Assembly (NCBI RefSeq): GCF_003049505.1
Contig: NZ_PYWN01000083.1
Span: 1-64,000 of the forward strand
From: Metasolibacillus meyeri
Lineage (GTDB): Bacteria; Bacillota; Bacilli; Bacillales_A; Planococcaceae
DNA: 64,000 nt
Reading direction: 5' to 3'
This document shows positions 27,786 to 36,877 of the stretch, in pieces. The notes under the pieces were generated by a model, which was given only the letters and a program-made list of their open reading frames with translations, had not been told where the DNA came from and ran no database searches. Numbering within the stretch: the stretch's first letter is position 1; the number at the start of each line of letters is the position of its first letter. The position numbers and the translations under genes were made by a program.

Positions 27786-28832
27786 ATGATAAAAATTGGA
27801 CATAAAGAAATAGGTAGACATGTAAAACCTTTTATTATTGCAGAAATGTCTGGTAACCATAATCAGTCATTAGAGCGTGCACTACATTTAGTAGAGCTAG
27901 CAGCAGAAGCAGGTGTAGATGCATTAAAACTTCAAACATATACTCCTGATACAATTACACTCGATGTACATACGGGGGAATTTTTTATCCAAGATGATGC
28001 AAATCTATGGAAGGGCAACTCTTTGTATAATTTATATAAAGAAGCTTATACGCCTTGGGAATGGCATAAAGCCATTTTTGATCGGGCCAATGAACTAGGA
28101 TTATTAGCATTTAGTTCACCTTTTGATGAAACAGCAGTTGATTTTTTAGAAACGTTAAATGTCCCTGCTTATAAAATTGCATCATTTGAAAATATTGATA
28201 TTCCGTTAATACGCAAAGTTGCGAAAACAGGAAAGCCAATAATTATTTCAACGGGTATGGCAACGGCTGCTGAACTTGATGAGGCGGTGCGTGCAGTGAG
28301 GAACGAAGGAAACAATCAGCTTATTTTATTGAAATGTACAAGTACATATCCAGCAACACCAGCAAATTCGAATTTAGCAACGATTCCGCATATGCGTGAA
28401 CTGTTCGACACAGAAATTGGTTTATCCGATCACACGATGGGAGTTGGTGTATCAGTAGCTGCAGTCACACTTGGTGCAACGGTTATTGAAAAGCATTTTA
28501 CAACATCACGTGCAGAGGGAGGCGTTGATTCTGCTTTCTCGATGGAGCCAGATGAATTAAAAATGCTTGTTAAGGAAACAGAGCGCGCATGGCAAAGTTT
28601 GGGGAAAGTGAGTTATGGTCCAACAAATGCCGAAAAGGATTCAATAAAGTTCCGCCGCTCCTTATATATTGGTCAAGATTTGAAGGTTGGTGATATTTTG
28701 ACTGTTGAGAACTTACGAAATGTACGACCGGGACTAGGGTTACCTACGAAATACTATGATTTAGTTTTGGGAAAAGCTATAAAGCGAGATGTTGTGAAAG
28801 GTACACCGCTTAGTTGGGAGATTTTATTGTGA
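27786..28832 (+). CDS. pseI: pseudaminic acid synthase
   Basis: The 348-residue NeuB-family enzyme has AEMSGNHNQSLERALHLVE, DALKLQTYTPDTITLD, CTSTYPATP, IGLSDHTMGVGVSVAAV and EKHFTTSR, followed by a C-terminal SAF/antifreeze-like domain (RRSLYIGQDLKVGDIL). The AEMSGNHN variant and the HFTTSRAEGGVDS loop fit PseI rather than sialate synthase. It condenses 6-deoxy-AltdiNAc with phosphoenolpyruvate to give pseudaminate. GGGG-type ribosome site upstream; the stop overlaps the next GTG. Confidence 0.92.
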   Translation: MIKIGHKEIGRHVKPFIIAEMSGNHNQSLERALHLVELAAEAGVDALKLQTYTPDTITLDVHTGEFFIQDDANLWKGNSLYNLYKEAYTPWEWHKAIFDRANELGLLAFSSPFDETAVDFLETLNVPAYKIASFENIDIPLIRKVAKTGKPIIISTGMATAAELDEAVRAVRNEGNNQLILLKCTSTYPATPANSNLATIPHMRELFDTEIGLSDHTMGVGVSVAAVTLGATVIEKHFTTSRAEGGVDSAFSMEPDELKMLVKETERAWQSLGKVSYGPTNAEKDSIKFRRSLYIGQDLKVGDILTVENLRNVRPGLGLPTKYYDLVLGKAIKRDVVKGTPLSWEILL

Positions 28833-30169
28833 ATGAAGAGTTACAACAAATAGATGCATTATTCGACCGTCTTTTCCCTATTATGCGTAGTATTACAGGA
28901 GAGGGTGTTCGCGAAACGATTCGTATTTTACAAGAATATATACCTCTTGAAATGGAAGGTATTCTAACAGGAACAGAGGTATTTGATTGGGATATTCCAA
29001 AAGAGTGGATTATCCGTGAAGCATGGATTAAAGATGCACAAGGAAATGTAGTTGTTGATATAAAGGATTTGAATTTGCATGTCGTGAATTATAGCGAACC
29101 AATTGACAAATGGCTGTCATTAGATGAATTGAAGCAATATATCCATACGATACCGCATTTACCTGAGGCTGTGCCTTATGTGATTTCATATTATAAAGAG
29201 CGTTGGGGCTTTTGCATGAGCCAAAATCAGTTAGAAAGCTTAGAAGACGGACAATACCATGTATATATTGAGAGTGAAAAGATTGATGGAGAGCTGAATT
29301 TCGCACAGATTGTATTACCAGGGAAATCAAAGAAAGAAGTGCTTATTAGTACATATATTTGCCATCCATCAATGGCTAACAATGAATTAAGTGGTCCACT
29401 TGTAGCAACAGCTTTATATAATCGTTTGAAAAAATGGGAGCAACGAGAGTTAACCTATCGTTTTGTTTTTTTACCTGAAACAATCGGATCTATCGCATAT
29501 TTATGGAAATATGGACAGTATTTGAAAGGAAGTTTGTATTCAGGACTTGTATTAACCTGTTTAGGTGGTAAGGAACATCGTTTGTCATTTAAACAGCCAC
29601 GTACTACTAACACACCGATGGATGAATTAATTGCGCATTTAAATCAATTTGAGAAATACGAGATGCCAATTCGCCCATTTACACCGTTATATGGCTCAGA
29701 TGAAAGACAATATTGCTCTCCAGGCTTTAATTTACCTGTAGGGCAATTTTCAAAAATGATTTACGGAACATATGCAGGTTATCATAATTCATTGGATACA
29801 AAGGAAGCGATGACAATTGAAGCATTGCTTGAAAGTGTGGATGAAATTGAAAAATTATTAAAGCTACAAGAGTTAAATGGTTACTATGTAAATCAAAAGC
29901 CATTCGGTGAGCCGAAATTAGGTAAATATGATTTGTATCCGGATATAAATGCGCCTGGAATATGGGGAAACTCAAGCAGTAAAAAAATTGATAATCGTCA
30001 ACAGTTAAATCAAGTTTTGACGCTTTTAAATTATTCAGACGGCAAACATCGCTTATCAGATTTAGCTAAAACATTGCACTATCCGTTAGAGGATTATGAA
30101 ATTTCAATTGAGGCATTAAAAGAGCATGGGCTACTTGTAGGTCCATTTTATGAAGAACAGGAGTTGTGA
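28829..30169 (+). CDS. DUF4910 (M28-like aminopeptidase-fold) protein
   Basis: GTG 28829 overlaps the pseI stop by 4 bp and follows GGGAG; the TTG 28814 in the same frame is less likely. The 446-residue protein has the DUF4910 pattern: SITGEGVRETI near the N-terminus, then potential zinc ligands in STYICHPSMANNELSGP (His, Asn/Asp), FLPETIGSIAYL (Glu) and YGTYAGYHNSLDTKEAM (His), and a C-terminal winged-helix-like tail. Members are common in polysaccharide loci and look like zinc aminopeptidases or amidohydrolases, but the reaction is unknown. An N-deacylase on an amino sugar would fit the context; unproven. Confidence 0.75.
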   Translation: MNEELQQIDALFDRLFPIMRSITGEGVRETIRILQEYIPLEMEGILTGTEVFDWDIPKEWIIREAWIKDAQGNVVVDIKDLNLHVVNYSEPIDKWLSLDELKQYIHTIPHLPEAVPYVISYYKERWGFCMSQNQLESLEDGQYHVYIESEKIDGELNFAQIVLPGKSKKEVLISTYICHPSMANNELSGPLVATALYNRLKKWEQRELTYRFVFLPETIGSIAYLWKYGQYLKGSLYSGLVLTCLGGKEHRLSFKQPRTTNTPMDELIAHLNQFEKYEMPIRPFTPLYGSDERQYCSPGFNLPVGQFSKMIYGTYAGYHNSLDTKEAMTIEALLESVDEIEKLLKLQELNGYYVNQKPFGEPKLGKYDLYPDINAPGIWGNSSSKKIDNRQQLNQVLTLLNYSDGKHRLSDLAKTLHYPLEDYEISIEALKEHGLLVGPFYEEQEL

Positions 30170-30171
30170 AA

Positions 30172-30978
30172 ATGAAAATATTATTGCTAACAGGTTCACA
30201 TCCAAGACATTTATATTTAGTAAATGAGCTTGCAAAATTAGGGGTAGTGGCTGCGCATGTGATGGAGGTGCGTGAGGAATTTATTCCACAGCCGCCAGCT
30301 TATTTAGAAGATGTTGATCGTGAAAACTTTATTCGTCATTTCGTCGATCGTGATAAAGCAGAGCATTATCATTTTGCAGGAAACAATCAAGTGAATAGTG
30401 ATATTCCCACATTTAAAGTGTCATATGCCAATTTGAATAGTAAGGAAACAATTGAATGGGTTAAAAATCAATCATTTGATTTAGCTATTAGCTATGGTGT
30501 CCATATGTTAAGTAATGAGTTACTTGAGGTGATGCCAGAGCATTCATGGAATATTCATGGGGGTCTTTCGCCATGGTATAAAGGCAATACGACATTGTTC
30601 TGGCCGTTCTTTATGCTACGACCAAATTGGGCGGGGATGACGATTCATCGACTAACAGCGCGTTTAGATGCTGGAGAAATTGTCCATCAATCAGTTCCAC
30701 AACTTGCCTATGGAGACGGCTTGCACGATGTAGCCTGTAAAGCTGTTGCGCAGGTGTCCCAGGATTTAGTGAAGATTGTGCAAAGCATACCTTTAGAGCA
30801 AATTCAATATACACCTCAAAAAGGCAATGGGAAGCTTTGGGTTGGAACGGACTGGATGCCACAGCATTTACGCTTTGTTTATAATGTTTATAGTAATGAT
30901 ATTGTAGATCAATTTTTAGATGGTAAATTACCAAAAATAGAACCACCACTAATTTCTGCATTGCGAAATGGGGAATAA
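30172..30978 (+). CDS. formyltransferase-fold protein
   Basis: ATG 30172 sits 8 bp after AGGAG; GTG 30166 is too close. The 268-residue protein has the core of Fmt/GART transferases: SYGVHMLSNELLEVMP, then SWNIHGGLSPWYKGN carrying the Asn and His of the catalytic triad, and LTARLDAGEIVHQ with the Asp. It lacks the C-terminal tRNA-binding domain of methionyl-tRNA formyltransferase, so it probably formylates a sugar amine from N10-formyl-tetrahydrofolate. Flanked by a DUF4910 gene and pseC, the target may be a 4-amino or other amine of the pseudaminate precursor. Confidence 0.8.
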   Translation: MKILLLTGSHPRHLYLVNELAKLGVVAAHVMEVREEFIPQPPAYLEDVDRENFIRHFVDRDKAEHYHFAGNNQVNSDIPTFKVSYANLNSKETIEWVKNQSFDLAISYGVHMLSNELLEVMPEHSWNIHGGLSPWYKGNTTLFWPFFMLRPNWAGMTIHRLTARLDAGEIVHQSVPQLAYGDGLHDVACKAVAQVSQDLVKIVQSIPLEQIQYTPQKGNGKLWVGTDWMPQHLRFVYNVYSNDIVDQFLDGKLPKIEPPLISALRNGE

Positions 30979-30980
30979 TC

Positions 30981-32111
30981 ATGGAAAAATTCAAGCATTT
31001 TATCTCGTACGGACGTCAAACAATTGATGATGAAGATGTGCAGTTAGTTATTGATACATTGCGTTCGCCAAACTTAACGCAAGGACCGAAAATCTTAGAG
31101 TTTGAGCAAGCTGTTGCTAATTATGTTGGTGCTAAATATGCTGTCGCTTTTTGCAATGGCACAGCAGCCTTGCATGGTGCTTGTTACGCAGCTGGGATTG
31201 GTGAGGGAGATGAGGTGATTACTTCGCCGATTACTTTTGCTGCGAGTGCTAACTGTGTACGCTATGTTGGTGGTACAGTTGTTTTTGCAGACATTGATAG
31301 TCAAACATATAATATCGACTCGGTACAAGTTCGTGCAAATATTACAGACAAGACGAAGGCGATTATTCCAGTCGATTTTACAGGACAGCCTGCCGATATG
31401 GATGAAATCATGGCAATTGCTAAGGAACATAATTTAGTTGTGATTGAAGATGGAGCACAATCATTCGGCTCTATCTATAAAGGACAAAAAGTTGGTATAC
31501 AAGCTGATATGACCATGTTTAGCTTTCACCCAGTGAAGCCTATTACAACAGCAGAAGGTGGCGTTATTGTTACAAATAGTGAGGAGTACTATAAAAAGCT
31601 AATGAAGTTTCGTAGCCATGGTATTGAACAAACTGCCTATGCACTGGAACAGGGAGGCTGGTACTATGAAATGACAGACCTTGGCTATAACTATCGCATG
31701 ACAGATTTGCAGGCAGCATTAGGAATTTCACAAATGTCGAAGCTGGATGCATTTTTACATAAACGTAAGGAAATTGCGTCTATATATACCGAGGCATTGA
31801 AAGATGTCAACGGCATTCGAGTACCATTTCAACTGGAAGGCGCGGAGTCTGGCTGGCATTTATATATGGTTCAGCTAGAGCATGCTAATCGTAAGCAAGT
31901 ATTTGAAGCGATGCGTGTAGCGAATATCGGTGTACATGTACACTATCTACCTGTATATTGGCATCCTTATTATCAACAGCTTGGTTACGAAAGAGGGCTA
32001 TGTCCGGTAGCGGAGAAATGGTATGAGAAGGCGTTAACATTGCCGATTCATCCAGGTTTGACAGACGAAGAAATTAATTATGTCATTAATAAATTATTGT
32101 CTTTAATCTAA
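30981..32111 (+). CDS. pseC: UDP-4-amino-4,6-dideoxy-AltNAc transaminase
   Basis: The 376-residue DegT/DnrJ/EryC1/StrS aminotransferase has AVAFCNGTAALHGA, EDGAQSFGS, and FSFHPVKPITTAEGG with the PLP lysine, plus YRMTDLQAALG. The HPVKPITTAEGG sequence is characteristic of PseC. It aminates the 4-keto product of PseB; pseB is not in this window. It starts 2 bp after the formyltransferase stop, so these two genes are cotranscribed. Confidence 0.92.
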   Translation: MEKFKHFISYGRQTIDDEDVQLVIDTLRSPNLTQGPKILEFEQAVANYVGAKYAVAFCNGTAALHGACYAAGIGEGDEVITSPITFAASANCVRYVGGTVVFADIDSQTYNIDSVQVRANITDKTKAIIPVDFTGQPADMDEIMAIAKEHNLVVIEDGAQSFGSIYKGQKVGIQADMTMFSFHPVKPITTAEGGVIVTNSEEYYKKLMKFRSHGIEQTAYALEQGGWYYEMTDLGYNYRMTDLQAALGISQMSKLDAFLHKRKEIASIYTEALKDVNGIRVPFQLEGAESGWHLYMVQLEHANRKQVFEAMRVANIGVHVHYLPVYWHPYYQQLGYERGLCPVAEKWYEKALTLPIHPGLTDEEINYVINKLLSLI

Positions 32112-32159
32112 AAATCACCATTTTCAAATAAGATGTTGAATGTGGGAGGGGAGATTACA

Positions 32160-33380
32160 ATGAAATCTATTTTAATACCAGAATATCTTGCAGGTTTTAA
32201 ATGTATAGGTAGTGCGTGTGAAGACACTTGTTGTGCAGGATGGGATGTAGCAGTAGATAAACGGACATATCAAGCCTATCGCAAAATTCAACATCCTCAT
32301 ATGACAGAAAAGCTACAACAAAATGTCAAACGTAATCATAAGCAATATAACGATGTTAATTATGCAAAATTTATTCTTGATCAGGACAAGAAGTGCAGCA
32401 TGTTGTTAGAGGATGGACTATGTAGTATTCATAAAGAATTAGGCGAAGCGTATTTATGTAACACATGTGCTAATTATCCAAGGGTGTTTACTCAAGTGGG
32501 AGATGTGGTAGAGAAAAGCTTAACTTTATCTTGTCCAGAGGCAGCTCGTCTTGTCCTTTTACGTGAAGAAGGGTTAGGATTTATAGAGACAGAAGAGGCT
32601 AAAGAGATAAGAGGAACTTTTAGTAATAAGCTGGTTTTAGAAAGAAACCCTTATTTTTGGGATATACGAGTCTTTATTATACAACTTATGCAAAGTCGTC
32701 AGCAATCTATAGAAATCCGTTTAATCATTTTAGGGTTGTTTTTACAAAAAGTAGAGCAGGTAACGCCATATGAACTTGAGAGAGAGTTACCTGCTATTAT
32801 CCAGGATTACTTAAAACGCTTAGATAATGAGGAATTTGTCTCCTCATTGCAAAATATTAAAGGTAATTTAAGCTTTCAATTCAATTTAGTGCGTAAATTG
32901 ATTCAGTATCGTATGTCTGGTGGGGGAGTCACAGAAAAGTATTTAAAGATTTTTAATCAGATATTAGAGGGTTTAAATTTGGAGGAAGATGAAAAAAGAA
33001 AAGTACAGGATATAGAAAAGTCAATGTTGAAATACCAGGAGGCTTATAGCAATTTTTATGAGCCATTTATACAGAAGCAAGAATATATGCTGGAAAATTA
33101 TATAGTAAACTATATTTTTAAAAATTTATTTCCATGTGATTATAGTACTTTCTTTGAAAGCTATAGGATGCTTATTGTTCATTTTACACTTATCAAATTG
33201 CATGTAATAGGTATATCTGCAAAGCAACAACGATTAACAGAAGAAATGGTCATTGAATGTATTCAGCAGCTAGTAAAGGTGATAGAACATCATTCTGCCT
33301 ATTTGCAGGGAGTACGTGAAGGAATGGAGAACTCAGGCTATACCACGATGGGACATATGTTTGTTATGATTAAAAATTGA
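32160..33380 (+). CDS. fliB: flagellin lysine-N-methylase
   Basis: ATG 32160 follows GGGAGGGGAG; the in-frame ATG 32133 is upstream of that site. The 406-residue protein shows the FliB cysteine pattern: CIGSACEDTCCAGWD at residues 15-29 and a second set in CSMLLEDGLCSIH and YLCNTCANYPR, consistent with an iron-sulfur cluster. Enterobacterial FliB methylates surface lysines of flagellin. The gene lies between pseC and the flagellar filament genes, which supports flagellin as the target. Confidence 0.88.
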   Translation: MKSILIPEYLAGFKCIGSACEDTCCAGWDVAVDKRTYQAYRKIQHPHMTEKLQQNVKRNHKQYNDVNYAKFILDQDKKCSMLLEDGLCSIHKELGEAYLCNTCANYPRVFTQVGDVVEKSLTLSCPEAARLVLLREEGLGFIETEEAKEIRGTFSNKLVLERNPYFWDIRVFIIQLMQSRQQSIEIRLIILGLFLQKVEQVTPYELERELPAIIQDYLKRLDNEEFVSSLQNIKGNLSFQFNLVRKLIQYRMSGGGVTEKYLKIFNQILEGLNLEEDEKRKVQDIEKSMLKYQEAYSNFYEPFIQKQEYMLENYIVNYIFKNLFPCDYSTFFESYRMLIVHFTLIKLHVIGISAKQQRLTEEMVIECIQQLVKVIEHHSAYLQGVREGMENSGYTTMGHMFVMIKN

Positions 33381-33414
33381 AGCTGAGTAATTAAGGTAAT
33401 ATGTTTTATCTATT

Positions 33415-33812
33415 GAAACAGGTGGGATGCGCGGTGTGCTAGATGTTGGCACGAATCGAATGAACGTTTATACGATTTGTCGTGTGACGGAGGTGCTTGC
33501 ACGCTATGTAGTAGCCGATGGAGAGGCTGCGAAAGCACGCGGTATCGTTATTGCTTATGATACACGTCATTTTTCCTATGAATTTGCTTGTGAAACAGCG
33601 CAAGTTTTAGGAGCGTATGGTATACGTTTTTATATATAAAGGAAGCATGACCTACACCACAGTTGTCATTTTCTGTACGTGAGTTGAATGCTTATGCTGG
33701 TGTTGTGGTGAAAACGATTGTCACCACCGAGCTAGGAGAGAAAATTGCACAGTATGAAGCAACTGGTGAACAGGCATATTTATTCGATTATAATGAAACA
33801 GTAATCTTGTGA
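33415..33812 (+). pseudogene. pgcA: phosphoglucomutase remnant
   Basis: The first part reads TGGMRGVLDVGTNRMN, then GIVIAYDTRHFSYEFACETAQ, which is the N-terminal substrate and active-site flank of PgcA-type phosphohexomutases. After GIRFYI a stop and frame change occur, and a second frame reads PTPQLSFSVRELNAYAGVVV joined directly to KTIVTTELGEKIAQYEATGE. The catalytic-serine segment and several hundred residues are missing at that junction and at LGEKIA/QYEATGE. There is no upstream start region. The gene is dead, and the cell presumably has another copy. Confidence 0.85.
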
Positions 33813-33839
33813 TTGTTGCAAGATTACTGTTTTTGTTTT
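33796..33839 (+). terminator. rho-independent terminator
   Basis: AAACAGTAATCTTG pairs perfectly with CAAGATTACTGTTT and is followed by TTGTTTT. It overlaps the end of the mutase remnant and insulates the flagellar operon from the glycan island. Confidence 0.85.
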
Positions 33840-33859
33840 CACAATGTTTCATAAAAAAC

Positions 33860-33886
33860 TGAAATTCTCCTTTTTTCAACCGATAC
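33860..33886 (+). promoter_or_regulatory. sigma-D-like flagellar promoter for flaG-fliD-fliT-fliS
   Basis: TGAA, 15 bases, then ACCGATAC, close to the sigma-D pattern TAAA-N15-GCCGATAA (one mismatch in -35, two in -10). It lies 44 bp before the flaG start, behind a terminator, where a late flagellar promoter is expected. Confidence 0.6.
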
Positions 33887-33929
33887 TACTAGCAAAGATA
33901 TCTGTATTAGGTTCAAGGAGGATGAAAAT

Positions 33930-34349
33930 ATGCGTATTACAGGGAATGCAGATACAGGTGCAGCGACTCTTAATAAAGTAGTTTCTCAAAACATACAAAC
34001 AGAAAAAGCTGTACCTACTGTAGAAAATGTAGTGAAGCAAGGAAGCGAAGCTACTGTGAAAAATGTTGAGTTGAATCCTGTTGCTAATGCTGAACAAGTC
34101 CAGCAGCTAGGGAATGATGAGGAAATGAAGGCTAAAGTTCAAGAAGCTGTAGAGAAAATGAACAAAATGCTAGAGGTGAACTACAGCGCTGCTAAATTTA
34201 AGTATCATGAAGGTTTAGATCGTTATTATGTAACCGTAGTAGACAAAGAAACGGAAGAGGTAGTAAAAGAAATTCCACCGAAAAAGCTATTAGATGCTTT
34301 TTATGAAATGCAAAAAATGTTTGGCATGATTATAGATGAGAAAATATAA
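33930..34349 (+). CDS. flaG: flagellar protein FlaG
   Basis: The 139-residue protein has an unstructured N-terminal half and a FlaG domain at the C-terminus: AVEKMNKMLEVNYSAAKFKY, then YYVTVVDKETEEVVKEIPPK and FYEMQKMFGMIIDEK. FlaG affects filament length or assembly and is usually encoded just before fliD, as here. TCAAGGAGGATG is a strong ribosome site. Confidence 0.9.
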   Translation: MRITGNADTGAATLNKVVSQNIQTEKAVPTVENVVKQGSEATVKNVELNPVANAEQVQQLGNDEEMKAKVQEAVEKMNKMLEVNYSAAKFKYHEGLDRYYVTVVDKETEEVVKEIPPKKLLDAFYEMQKMFGMIIDEKI

Positions 34350-34371
34350 GTAGTTTTAGGAGGAATATATT

Positions 34372-36480
34372 ATGGTAATGAGAATAGGCGGATTAGCGTC
34401 AGGTATGGATATTGATTCATTAGTTGCAAAACTAATGCAAGCAGAGCGCACACCATTGAATAAAGCTTTTCAAAAAAAGCAAACATTTGAATGGCAGCGT
34501 GATGCGTATCGAAATGTCAATCAAGCAACTCAAAAGTTAAATAAATTTTTGGAAGGTAATATGTTTTTACAAAGCCAAATGGTGAAGAAAACAGCTACTT
34601 CTTCAAATGATAAATTAGTATCTGTTAATGCGACAAATAGCGCAACAGGTACGCTGAATATTGAGAGTGTGACACAGTTAGCTACTGCTACACAAATGGT
34701 TGGTAGACAAACAGCACATACAGGCAATACGAAATTGTCAGACTTGGGTATTGCAGGTACATCTCTTGAACTGAGTGCCATTGATAAAGATGGTAATTTA
34801 GGTAAAGCTGTAACAATCAATTTTGATCCCAATACAGAAACAATCAATGGTTTAGTGAAAAAAATTAATGATAGCAATGCTGGTGTAACAGCTTTATTCG
34901 AAAATGGGCAACTTTCTTTAACGGCTAACAATACAGGTAGCGTGAAAAGCGGTTCAGGTGAGATTGTTTTCGGTTCAGGGAAGGAAGTATTCGATGCTCT
35001 AGGTTTTGATGATGATAACCAAGTGACAAAAAGAGAAGGACAAAATGCTATTTTACAAGTGAATGGTATTTCAATGGAGCGTTCATCGAATAAGGTCAAT
35101 ATTTCTGGTTATGAAATTACGCTGAAAGAAACATTTAACGCGAAAGCTGGAGCGCAAGAGCGTTTAGCGGCAGCAACAGCAGAGCTTGCAAATGCCCAAG
35201 CAGCACTTCCAGGTTTGGCTGCTACAAAAAGTGCTGCTAACGATGCATATACAACATACCGTGATAATATTTATCAACTAGCATATGATGATTTGTTCCA
35301 AACAGAAGACTTAAAAAATTCATATAAAACATTAGATAAAAAGTTTTTGTCTGAATTAACTACAGATGATATTGATTTCTTAGCTTCTATTAAAGGGAAA
35401 GATAATGCAGAAATTGATGCAGCATTTGCAGATCCAACTTTATCAGAAGATGTTAGAAATAAATTTGTCGGACTGAATAGAGGAGATTTAGGAAAACTAG
35501 CTGATTTAACGGATCAAGATGACCCAGCTCAAAACTATTTAGCACGCTTCCAAGATTTTTATGATATTGAAAAACAAAATAATGCAAATAAGGCTACGTC
35601 TAATGCGGCAGATGCAGCTTATGCGGCTGGTGTAACACGCCAAGATGTGGCACAAAAATCATATGATAACGCTGTTGCTGCTGTAGCAGATACAGCGGGT
35701 GACACATCACCAACTGTAGTCGCTGTAGGCATAAATTCGACAACAGATACAGGGGCTATTAAAGATCGTATTAAAGAATTTGTAGAAGCTTATAACGGAA
35801 TGTTGGATACATTAAACGGTTTATTAACTGAGAAAAAGTATCGTGATTTCCCACCATTAACAAATGAACAACGTGAAGACATGTCTGAAAATGAGCAAAA
35901 ATTGTGGGATGAAAAAGCAAAAAGTGGTCTTTTACGCAATGATTCACTTATTCGTGAAGGGCTCTCTAAAATGCGCACACAATTTATGAGCCAAGTAGAA
36001 GGACTTGGTGATAAAACAATTGATGCTTTGGCTGAAATTGGTATTACGACGTCAAATAAGATGTCTGATAATGGGAAATTGGTCATTGATGAAAAGAAAT
36101 TAGATGCAGCATTAGAAAAAGATCCACAGCAAGTTGTTGAAATGTTTACACAAAGAGGGTCAGTCACAACAACGTATGATGCGGATAAAAAACGTAATGT
36201 AACTGTTGATTCACGAGGAATTACAGAACGTTTACGTGATGAAATTTCAGCATTGACTAAAAATATTGAAAAAAGAGCTGGACGAGAAGGTGCTACAGAG
36301 CAAACTTATAATCTTGGACGCAGCATCATTGATACAGATAAGCAAATTTCTAAATTACAAGCTAAGCTGCAAAACATCGAAGCTCGATACTGGAAGCAAT
36401 TTACAGCGATGGAGCAAGCCATTAACCGAGCAAATCAACAGTCAACAATGTTCTTCCCTGGCATGACTCAACAGCAATAA
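34372..36480 (+). CDS. fliD: flagellar hook-associated protein 2 (filament cap)
   Basis: The N-terminus MRIGGLASGMDIDSLVAKLM and the C-terminal FTAMEQAINRANQQSTMFF are the conserved D0/D1 segments of FliD. At 702 residues it is much longer than the roughly 500 of B. subtilis FliD. The excess lies between about residues 263 and 445: an alanine-rich, coiled-coil-like stretch (AAATAELANAQAALPGLAAT), then an acidic segment, then a second alanine-rich arm (SNAADAAYAAGVTRQ). This should form an additional exposed domain on the cap. TAGGAGGAAT precedes the ATG. Confidence 0.95.
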   Translation: MVMRIGGLASGMDIDSLVAKLMQAERTPLNKAFQKKQTFEWQRDAYRNVNQATQKLNKFLEGNMFLQSQMVKKTATSSNDKLVSVNATNSATGTLNIESVTQLATATQMVGRQTAHTGNTKLSDLGIAGTSLELSAIDKDGNLGKAVTINFDPNTETINGLVKKINDSNAGVTALFENGQLSLTANNTGSVKSGSGEIVFGSGKEVFDALGFDDDNQVTKREGQNAILQVNGISMERSSNKVNISGYEITLKETFNAKAGAQERLAAATAELANAQAALPGLAATKSAANDAYTTYRDNIYQLAYDDLFQTEDLKNSYKTLDKKFLSELTTDDIDFLASIKGKDNAEIDAAFADPTLSEDVRNKFVGLNRGDLGKLADLTDQDDPAQNYLARFQDFYDIEKQNNANKATSNAADAAYAAGVTRQDVAQKSYDNAVAAVADTAGDTSPTVVAVGINSTTDTGAIKDRIKEFVEAYNGMLDTLNGLLTEKKYRDFPPLTNEQREDMSENEQKLWDEKAKSGLLRNDSLIREGLSKMRTQFMSQVEGLGDKTIDALAEIGITTSNKMSDNGKLVIDEKKLDAALEKDPQQVVEMFTQRGSVTTTYDADKKRNVTVDSRGITERLRDEISALTKNIEKRAGREGATEQTYNLGRSIIDTDKQISKLQAKLQNIEARYWKQFTAMEQAINRANQQSTMFFPGMTQQQ

Positions 36481-36492
36481 GGAGCGTGACTC

Positions 36493-36852
36493 ATGGAAAA
36501 ACTCCAACACTTGTTACAGGTTTCTGCTAAGCTGTATCAGCATCTAACAGAAATTCCTACGGGAGAAAAACGTGATGCTTATATTGAAGAAATTGAAGCA
36601 TTACTCAATCAGCGTGGTACTTATATGCAAGATTTATTAGCTAGCGGTTTTAAATTCGACACAACAAACCGCTCACATCAAATGCTAGCTGAGCTGGATA
36701 AGGGTATTCGTGAACGATTGAACAAAGTAATGGAAGCTGTAAAAGAGGATATGAAAGAGCTGAACAATGCGAAGAAGAACGAGAAGCAATATATCAACCC
36801 ATACGCCAGTGTTAGTACAATGGATGGACGCTATTACGATAATAAGCAATAA
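36493..36852 (+). CDS. fliT: flagellar chaperone FliT
   Basis: A 119-residue, mostly helical charged protein directly after fliD and before fliS, the usual place of fliT. EKLQHLLQVSAKLYQHL, then YIEEIEALLNQRGTYM, matches the helical core of FliT-like proteins, which chaperone FliD. The order fliT-fliS is the reverse of B. subtilis (fliS-fliT). Sequence conservation in this family is weak, so position carries part of the evidence. Confidence 0.75.
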   Translation: MEKLQHLLQVSAKLYQHLTEIPTGEKRDAYIEEIEALLNQRGTYMQDLLASGFKFDTTNRSHQMLAELDKGIRERLNKVMEAVKEDMKELNNAKKNEKQYINPYASVSTMDGRYYDNKQ

Positions 36853-36877
36853 TAAAAGCATTAAAGGAGTGTCGTGA

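Noticed and set aside
34530-35099. 189-residue minus-strand ORF
   Set aside because: It is antisense to fliD, lacks a ribosome site and shows no family motif.
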